64,000 nt of DNA from Callipepla californica brunnescens (Eukaryota; Chordata; Aves; Galliformes; Odontophoridae). Location: positions 1-64,000 of the forward strand of contig JALIRH010000145.1 in NCBI GenBank assembly GCA_023055505.1, read 5' to 3'. The notes under the pieces are model-generated. The model was not told where the DNA came from, did not search any database, and saw nothing but the letters and a program-made list of their open reading frames with translations. Shown here piece by piece: positions 57,085 through 64,000 of the stretch; position 1 is the first letter of the stretch; every line of letters starts with the position of its first letter. The translations under genes and the position numbers were made by a program.

Positions 57085-57541
57085 TGTTAGAGGTGTGAAG
57101 AGAACGATACGCACCAACTGTTGCCAACAGTAAGGAATTTATTGAGCAAGCAAGAAATGAGCGGAACAGCGCTGGGCGGCTGGGAGTCTCCTCTGCACCA
57201 GAGGTGCTCAACAGGGCCCCCCAACCCCTCTTTTCATTGTCCCTTATCTCTGCATTCATGTCTTATCTTTCTCTTCCTGGGCTGCGCTGGCTGTTATCTG
57301 GGGGTCGTTCTCTGCCTCCTGGCGATCGAGATGATGAAGGCCATAGTTTTCCTCAGCTCCGATCACGCGCGCTCAAGAGAAGATTTTCACTTCTTTTTCT
57401 TTTGCAGTTTCTCCAAAGGTCACTGCTATCTGTTGTTCATTGTCCAGGTGTTAGAACTAAGCGCTGTGGCTCCAACTTGCACAAACTACAGTTTTTAGAC
57501 AAAACATCGATATATCTCTTTTGAGACTTCTACAAACTACA
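57085..57541 (-). mobile_element. 5' LTR of the gammaretrovirus-like fragment
   Basis: 457 bp; plus strand TGTTAGAGG to AAACTACA, so TG...CA on both strands. AATAAA on the minus strand (CTCAATAAATTCC, about 57134-57141) marks the R/U5 side. From 57451 on it is identical to window positions 1-91. The family was not assigned. Confidence 0.8.
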
Positions 57542-57619
57542 TAGTTCTCAGAAAAAAAAAACACGCTGAAAAACACGGACACATCTGTCTCGAGTCGGTT
57601 TGATTAACAAGTAGAGAAC

Positions 57620-59004
57620 TCATTTTTACCACAATCCTTACCCTAAGCCTAACACTCACCTTAAACCTAACCCGAACCCTGTACCTAGCCTGAACCCTAA
57701 GCATAACCCTAAACCTATCCCTATTCCTATCCTCAACAGTAACCCAAACCCTAATCCTAACACTGACACTCAACCTAGTTCTAATGCTGTATCTAACCTT
57801 AGAACTCAAACAAACCCTATCCCTAAGCCTAATCCTAAATCGAATTCTAACCCTTACCTATACACTATCCCTATCCCCAAAACCCTTTTCCTACACCTAA
57901 CCCTAACCACAAGACTTACCTTAACCTAACCCTAACAGCAATCCCAGGCCTAACCCTAACACTAACCTGAAACCTAATCCTATTCCTAACCTTAACCCTA
58001 ACCAGAGGCCTAACCCTAATATGACCCTTACACTCAAACTGACCCTGCCCCTAACCCTAAACACAGATCGCATCCTAAACCTAAACCTAAACCTAAAACT
58101 TCCCCTAATGCTAACATGAACACTCAACCTAATCCTAGCTCTAAACACAATCATAAAACTGAGAAAAACTTTTTCCCTAACCCTAATCCTAAACCTAATC
58201 CAAAACCTAAAACAATCCCAAACCCTTTCCCTATCTCTAACCCTAACCCAGAATCTAAACCTAACCCTATTACTAAACCCAATCTTACACCTAACCCTAT
58301 TCCATAACCTAAACTTACCCTAACACTGTATCACTAAATCTTTCCCTAATCGTAACCCTAACCCTAAACATAACCTTACCCTAGTACTAAAACAAACTTA
58401 CCCATAACCCTAACCCAAAACCTAACAGAACCCTAGTCCTAACCATAATCCTAACCCTAACTCAAACCCTAAATCTAACACTAATCCTTACCCTAAACAG
58501 AACTCGAAGCATTTCCCAAATCCTAATTCTAACTCTACCCTAACCCTAACCCAAACTCAGACCCTACCACAAAACCCAAGTGGAAGCCCAACCCTAAACC
58601 TAACCAAAAGCATCAGATCACCACAACCCTCACCTAAATCTATCCCAAAACATGTTCCTAATATTAAACCAAATCCTAATCCAAACACTAACCCTACAAC
58701 TATTCCTAAACCTTTACTTAACACAAAGCCAAACCCGAGGCCTACCCCTTACCTCACCCTGACACTCAAACTAACCCTACCCCTAACCCTACATACAAAT
58801 CCAATCCTAAGTCTAACCCTAAACTTAACCCTAATGCTACTCCTAACATGAACACTTCACCTACTTCTGTCCCTGACGCTAACACTCAAATTATCCCTAA
58901 CCCTTACCCTAAACCGAAATCTACACCAAAACCTAACCCTTGCCCTAACCCTGACCCTGAAGCTGACCCTAACCCTAGCCTAAACCCTAACCCTAACCAG
59001 TCGC
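57620..59004 (-). repeat. Degenerate telomere-like array, copy B
   Basis: Same CCCTAA-variant array as at 170-1553, with only scattered single-base differences. It is part of the large duplication and includes no gene. Confidence 0.9.
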
Positions 59005-59743
59005 AGAAAAGGCCTGAATCCATACAGCCTTTTCACTGTGAAAATCTGGGAGAGAAAATCTGGCTTACCATGGAGATCTCAGCTTTAAGGAAATCTAAAA
59101 ACAAAACAAAGCATGCAGTTCCCAGATTCCCAGCAACATTTTTCCCCATACTTTCACCACCATAGATTGAGAAGACCATTTGCTGGACTTACACAGTGTC
59201 AGCAGGGTGAACCACATTTGGTCAGTGCACAACATTAATTACCACTTGCTCCACAGGCACAGGACAGACGGCCTCAGCGGTTAAGCACCCAGCCACTACA
59301 GGGATACACTTTCTGATTCACACTGCTGCAAAACGGCACCCATCTATTGTGCAAGTACCTGCTGTAAACCGTAACACAGAAACTCTAGCAGCTACGGAAA
59401 TCAGGAAAGAAATACTTCAAGAACTAATCAATACTTCTACTCAAAGGACGTATGAATATACTTCAAGTAGACTTCAGCTTCCAGGACCACGACATCCCAA
59501 GGTCCTGGAACAGAAAAACAACTCCGAATTTAATTCCAGAACTGGATCAAGAAATTAAGTCAGTGAGATCAAGACATTCACCCAGACAGCCACAGCTCAT
59601 CAACCTCACCTTCATTTCCACCCAACAGAATAATGCTATGTAAACTACATAGCATAACACGCCCTGCCCCCTTTCTTGCAATATCCTGAATATAAAATCC
59701 CTTTTCTTTTTTTTTCCGTTATCCAAAATTTACATAGGAATAC

Positions 59744-62457
59744 CTTCTTGATCATATTTAACGTGCACTCAAAAACAGCATCAAAGATCTGAGGTATTTC
59801 AGCAGCGATGTGCCCACCCAGCTTCTTTACAGCCACAGCCACAGCACCCAGTACTGCAGGCTCTCTAGCAGCTGGAACATTTCTCTGGTAGTCAATGAGA
59901 GCGGCACCCAACAAGGGAGGAACAAAGTTTTCAGCAACCTACATCAAGAGCAAGACATGCTTAGAGCAGTGCAGTTACCCAACAAAGCCTCACACAGCAG
60001 TTCGGAAAGAAGCTAAAAATGAACTTACACGCCCACATGCTTCCCACACACTGTGTTCATCCAGCAGTGCTTGCCTGAGGGCTCTCCTACACCTTCCTGC
60101 TTCCCCTTAGGACTGCTCTCAGCTGACACTACCTGAAGCACTCAAAACACAGCTCAGGCCTACCCCTGTATGATCACAGCTTATCATCCTTCCTGCAGAT
60201 ATTGCAGTTCTGAAGCCAGTTCTTGTGAACAGAACAGTGTTAACTGCACTGCAGCAAAAGAGCAGAGTTCCTCCTGAATGTGTCCTATCAACTCTTTGGA
60301 TGCCATATTTACTTACCATCTGAGGATCGTTGGACCTGCTCACCCAGCCAGAAATCAGTTCTAAACTTTCCCTTTTTACAGTCCTCATCCTTCTAACCAA
60401 GGGCTGCTTGGTTTCCACTTCGCCTGAAAGGTAGCAAAGCTGCACTGAATCTGGGTTAAGATGCGTCAACAAACAGATTCCCCTCAACTCCTTCCAGAAG
60501 ATTGAGAATGTTTCATTTTTATACCCAAATGACAAAGAAGGAAGATCTCTCGTTCATATTATGCAGATTAAAACCATTTTCCCATTACTTCAGCTCCATG
60601 GATCCAAGTTGCAATTTAGTATTCCAGTGCTACTGCTGACAGCACACTCTGCCAGTACAACTCAGAAACAATGCTGCAGCTTCTTTTTCAAGGAAGGGAA
60701 TGTTCCTTCAGCTCTCAGGATCATGCTTACCTCTGGCTCTCACTGCGTGATGAGAAGAACCAACCTATACAGTGTTCTAAAGCACGCTCCTGATTTGGTC
60801 ACAAACATAATTGTTCCAACTTGTCTTTACTACAAGGAGCCTAATTCTTACTTCATTTTCTCACGTCCAAGTCCATGCAAGTCTCGTCAGTAGAACTTGC
60901 CCTAACTGAGTGCACAGACACACACTCATAACAGTACATCCAAGGAAAACCTCACCAGACTGCAGCCAGGGAAACAAAGGCAGAACTGCTCCTGCTGCCA
61001 TCAGAGATAACAACTGTGAGAACACACTCTGAGCCGAGTGCCATCTCAATAGCTGTTGCTCGAGTAAAATCTCACCACTACAAGTCCTAGCAACTGCTTC
61101 CTATTTCTCTCGTTGTGTTTTCTTTTTGTTTTAAGCACCTTCTGGCAATTAGAGCTGCAGAATCAAAAGAATGCACTAAGTTCTGAGAAGCTACGTCAAG
61201 GTGTATTAATTGCATGGGTAAGAAAGTCTGTCAGAACACAGCTCCAATAACCGAGTCACTTCATTCCTCAAGGGATGCTCCAGCAGCACATTCTACTTGG
61301 ATATCACAGACCCAATTTTTTCCAGGTAACAGTGGTTAGGTAACTCGAGTAGCTCCTAATTCCTCCTCAGTGATTACCAGTCTAGTTTGTGACAAATCTG
61401 AGGCGCCTTCACTGAAGTTACACTTCTGTAAGAAAGCTGTTTCAGTAGTAGAATATCACCAAACCAAAACTCTGCCAACGTCCTAGGGTCTTTTCTTATC
61501 TAAAACGATGAAGTCAGAACTTACAACTGTGTCTCCACAAGACTGCTATTAGTCAGCAGTCTCCGGTACCCTTCCTAAACTCACACTTGAAGAGCTTTCC
61601 TCCTTCCGCAATCAGAGTTTCTTTGAACAAAACATCTGGCTAACAAAAACAAGAACCTAAGCAAGCACATTTTCAGGCATTCTCTTGCCCAAACGCACAC
61701 ACAAAGAAGCAACAAAAACCACCACCACCAACAGACACGCAATGAGATAAGCCCAGCAAATTCACAACCTGATCACGTGCACTGCCCATCCCGCTGTTAG
61801 GAAGGACGTGCAATTTCTTACCGTCAGCCTCAAGAGCTGCAGACATGTTTTCACTTGGGCACTTGGACATATTCAGCATATCTAAATCAATTCTTCCCAG
61901 CTGAATCACAAAGGGGCGGCCAGCTGCTTTCCATGCCCTTACGCTGCTTTTCAGAATGCTACCAAGCTGCGTAACGGCTTCAGGATCCTTCAGAACATCA
62001 ACATTCTGTGGAAAAGAACTGAGCTAACTCCATTCAGTCAATGAAAACGCCATTTATCTTCTAATACAAAAACGGTCACTTTCACGTTTAGGGTTATCTT
62101 ACACGCTGTGTTAAAGCATGTTCTGTCAAGTTCTTCAACTGGATTTAAACCAGTCTCAGTTGTTTAGGTCTCCTTCAACACTTCTACTGCCAGATCAACC
62201 ATTGCTTTATAAAAGTTCAGCACAGCCAAGTTCACTTCATTCCACAGATAAAAAAAAAATGGAATAACAACAAACATTCAGCACTTTTACTTTAGTTGAA
62301 TACACAAAATGTACCGTCTGACTTTTGTTGCCTGCCGAATTCTGCAGTCCTATACTGGATTAGGGAGCAGCATGTGTTTTTCTATCAGATGCTCCTGTAC
62401 AGTCCGGTCTGTCTGCGCCCCAACCACGTATCCTACTGCTCCACAGAACGGATGCAC
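59744..62457 (-). pseudogene. XPO1: XPO1 (exportin-1/CRM1) gene fragment, copy B
   Basis: Exons at 62323-62457, 61822-62005, 60317-60423 and 59744-59938, same order, splice sites and phases as copy A. The first exon keeps its full 135 bp (45 codons) including HMLLPNPV, so it shows the pre-patch state, but still carries the TAG in place of the family Trp. The shared nonsense codon shows the fragment was already dead before duplication. Confidence 0.9.
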
Positions 62458-62634
62458 CTGATTGAAAAACAAGAAGTCCAACAGAAAGTTAAGGAAGACT
62501 AACCCAAAATGTACAGCGTTCAGGTAGTAAAAGTTCAAAATGGCTTTCCAATGACTAAATACCCACTTCCCACCTCAGTTCACAAGATCCTTCTCCATCC
62601 TTTCCTTCCTTACTCCACATTTAAAGCAAGCCTC

Positions 62635-63151
62635 TGCTCCCCTCCAATACAGGCAGGAAATTAGAAATGCAAAAGCCCAGCTCCAACTTAGACTGGCTAC
62701 TGCAGTAAAGCAGAGCAAAAAATCCTTTTACAAATATATGAACAGTAAAAGAACTAAGGAGAATTTCTCTCCTTTACTTGATGCGGCAGGGAATGGAACC
62801 ACAGAGGATAAGGAAAAGGCTGAGGTTCTCAATGCCTTCTTCACGTCTCTCTTTAATAGACAGATCAGTTAACTCAGGATACTTTTTGCCCTGACCTGGA
62901 AGTTTGGGACGAAGCGCATCATACACCCCCTGTGATCCTAGCAGAGACAGTCAGAGACCTGCTCCTCCATCTGAACTGCCGCAAGTCCATGGGACCAGAT
63001 GGGATCCAACCAAGGGTGCTGAGGGAGCTGGCAGAGGTGATTGCCAAGCCGCTTTCTGTCATCTATCAGCATTCCTGGTCATCTGGAGAGGTCCCACAAG
63101 ATTGGAGGCTTGCCGATGTGACTCCCATCTACAAAAAAGACCGTAAGGAAG
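62635..63151 (+). mobile_element. CR1 LINE fragment, copy B
   Basis: Same CR1 ORF2 piece as at 5180-5695, again cut by the ERV-L LTR, with the same internal stop. It proves that the LTR insertion predates the large duplication. Confidence 0.9.
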
Positions 63152-63412
63152 TGTCATGGTTTTATGATTTTTTGGTACTGGTATTCCACATCATGGCATC
63201 ATGTGGTGCATTGGAAGTCAGGGAGAAAACTACATTCCCCAGAGGACTTGGCAATGCTTTGTATTTTTTCACGTGTTTTCCGCTCAGAGGGAACAGATAA
63301 AAACTCTCTGCGGTCACGGGACATTCTCTCTTTCCTCTAGGATCACTTAGGAGTGGGTGCTCGCTGCCATCCGCCTTCAGCGTTAGCGCAAGGCCTTCGG
63401 TTTATCAGGCAC

Positions 63413-63447
<35 letters not shown>

Positions 63448-63690
63448 TACTCGTTTTGTTTGATTCATTGGGCTTAATTCCAAATTGTATTGCATTATAC
63501 TGTGTTATTTACTTCCTGATGTCTTATTTAGTAAATTAGCTTTTCCCCCTCAGATCGTTGCCGCTGTTTTGTTTTGGGGCTTATCTCCCTTTTTCCCTTT
63601 CCCCCTTCCCCTTGTCCGGGGTGTGGGCCTGTGGGTCTCCTTCCTCGGTTGTCGCAGGGCCGGGCTGAACCGGCTCACAAACCCCTGACA
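63152..63690 (+). mobile_element. ERV-L-like 5' LTR, copy B
   Basis: 539 bp, TG...CA, almost identical to 5696-6236. The CT run (about 63415-63442) is shorter. It is followed by TTTT and the primer site TGGCGCCCAACGTGGGGC at 63695-63712. Confidence 0.9.
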
Positions 63691-63924
63691 TTTTTGGCGC
63701 CCAACGTGGGGCACAACCAGCTGCCTTAGCCAGGCAGAGACAAACTTTTAGAGTACATCTCTGTCTGTTGTTAACAAGCTTATCTGTACTGCAAGTGCTG
63801 TACAGCAAAACATGACCTTGAAGTCCGGGCGTACTGTCAGTTGTTTTGGGATATCTGTAAACTTCTTTTGGGTACTGCCAGATTGTTTTAGTACAAGAAA
63901 AAAAAAAATAATAATAATAAAAAG

Positions 63925-64000
63925 ATGTCTTTTCTGTTTCTGTTAAAACTGCCCTTACAGGGATTGTACTTCACCGCTTTTTCCCTCTTAATGCTCAAAA
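63925..64000 (+). CDS. Leader membrane ORF, copy B, cut by window end
   Basis: The first 25 codons of the ORF described at 6470, starting at ATG 63925 after an A-rich tract with ATA repeats one unit different from copy A. The coding sequence in view is the same as copy A. Confidence 0.6.
   Translation, partial: MSFLFLLKLPLQGLYFTAFSLLMLK

Larger units (their letters stand above)
55030..57541 (-). mobile_element. Gammaretrovirus-like (class I) provirus fragment: LTR, gag, protease
   Basis: Right to left: 5' LTR (57085-57541), primer site (57064-57081), leader, matrix, PPPY-containing linker, capsid, zinc-knuckle nucleocapsid, protease and the very start of RT. Everything downstream is missing at 55029, where TTAGGG-like DNA begins. 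Frames are broken repeatedly. The LTR right end lies within the large repeat copy that begins at 57451. Confidence 0.85.
57451..64000. repeat. Copy B of the 6.5-kb segmental duplication (matches 1-6550)
   Basis: Direct repeat with an offset of 57450-57456 bases. It contains the same LTR end, telomere-like array (57620-59004), XPO1 fragment, CR1, ERV-L LTR, primer site and leader ORF start. Differences are rare: homopolymer lengths, a few substitutions, the 11-to-6-base patch near 4915/62366, and a shorter CT run. Both copies continue beyond the window edges. A real tandem duplication and an assembly duplication are both possible. Confidence 0.95.

Noticed and set aside
1..64000. A new defence, toxin or biosynthetic system
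   Set aside because: Nothing resembling such a gene cluster was found. The sequence is vertebrate subtelomeric DNA.

Overview
The window looks like subtelomeric DNA of a bird, most likely chicken or a close galliform. The reasons are CR1 LINE sequence, three kinds of endogenous retrovirus (ERV), long degenerate telomere-like arrays, GC-rich minisatellites of the kind found on avian microchromosomes, and fragments of vertebrate genes with splice sites. There is no prokaryotic gene content. The species is inferred; gene names rest on protein families recalled from memory, not on a database search.

Layout. 1-91: remnant of a minus-strand retroviral LTR. About 170-1553: degenerate telomere-like DNA (C-rich strand up). 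1554-5180: part of the nuclear export receptor gene XPO1 on the minus strand, with introns and a nonsense codon. 5180-5695: CR1 fragment interrupted by an ERV-L-like provirus (5696-10126). That provirus has a 5' LTR, a tRNA-Lys-type primer site, an unusual two-helix membrane ORF before gag, then gag, protease and reverse transcriptase; it stops abruptly at RNase H, where an 11-bp minisatellite begins (10126-15600). 15600-16435: CpG-rich promoter and exon 1 of SGF29. 16436-20398: the same minisatellite again. 20399-26125: a 10-bp TGACATTCTG-like satellite holding two target-site-flanked LTRs. 26126-37546: about 11 kb of TTAGGG-like DNA holding a clean solo LTR. 37600-38383: the last coding exon of SGF29 with partial exon duplications. 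38550-38862: a CpG-rich promoter and a small first exon, possibly BOLA2. 38880-41850: GC-rich minisatellites with four CTCF-like motif units. 41852-46190: minus-strand alpha/betaretrovirus-like provirus (LTR, env, integrase, RNase H, RT, end of protease), broken many times. 46190-55029: two copies of a roughly 3.6-3.85 kb duplicon of telomere-like DNA whose strand flips from CCCTAA to TTAGGG. 55030-57541: minus-strand gammaretrovirus-like fragment (protease, gag, tRNA-His primer site, LTR). 57451-64000: near-perfect repeat of 1 to about 6550.

Interpretation. This is a mosaic built by duplication, retroviral insertion and spread of telomere-like and minisatellite repeats around a few host genes. 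SGF29 and BOLA2 both lie in human 16p11.2, which suggests a conserved gene block at a repeat-filled microchromosome end. SGF29 appears as only its first and last coding exons, 22 kb apart with repeats between. No operon, CRISPR array, tRNA or rRNA gene was seen. Coding potential is mostly relics. The strongest leads are the SGF29 exon pair, the ERV-L leader membrane ORF, the CTCF-like cluster, the XPO1 duplicon and the 57.45-kb direct repeat.
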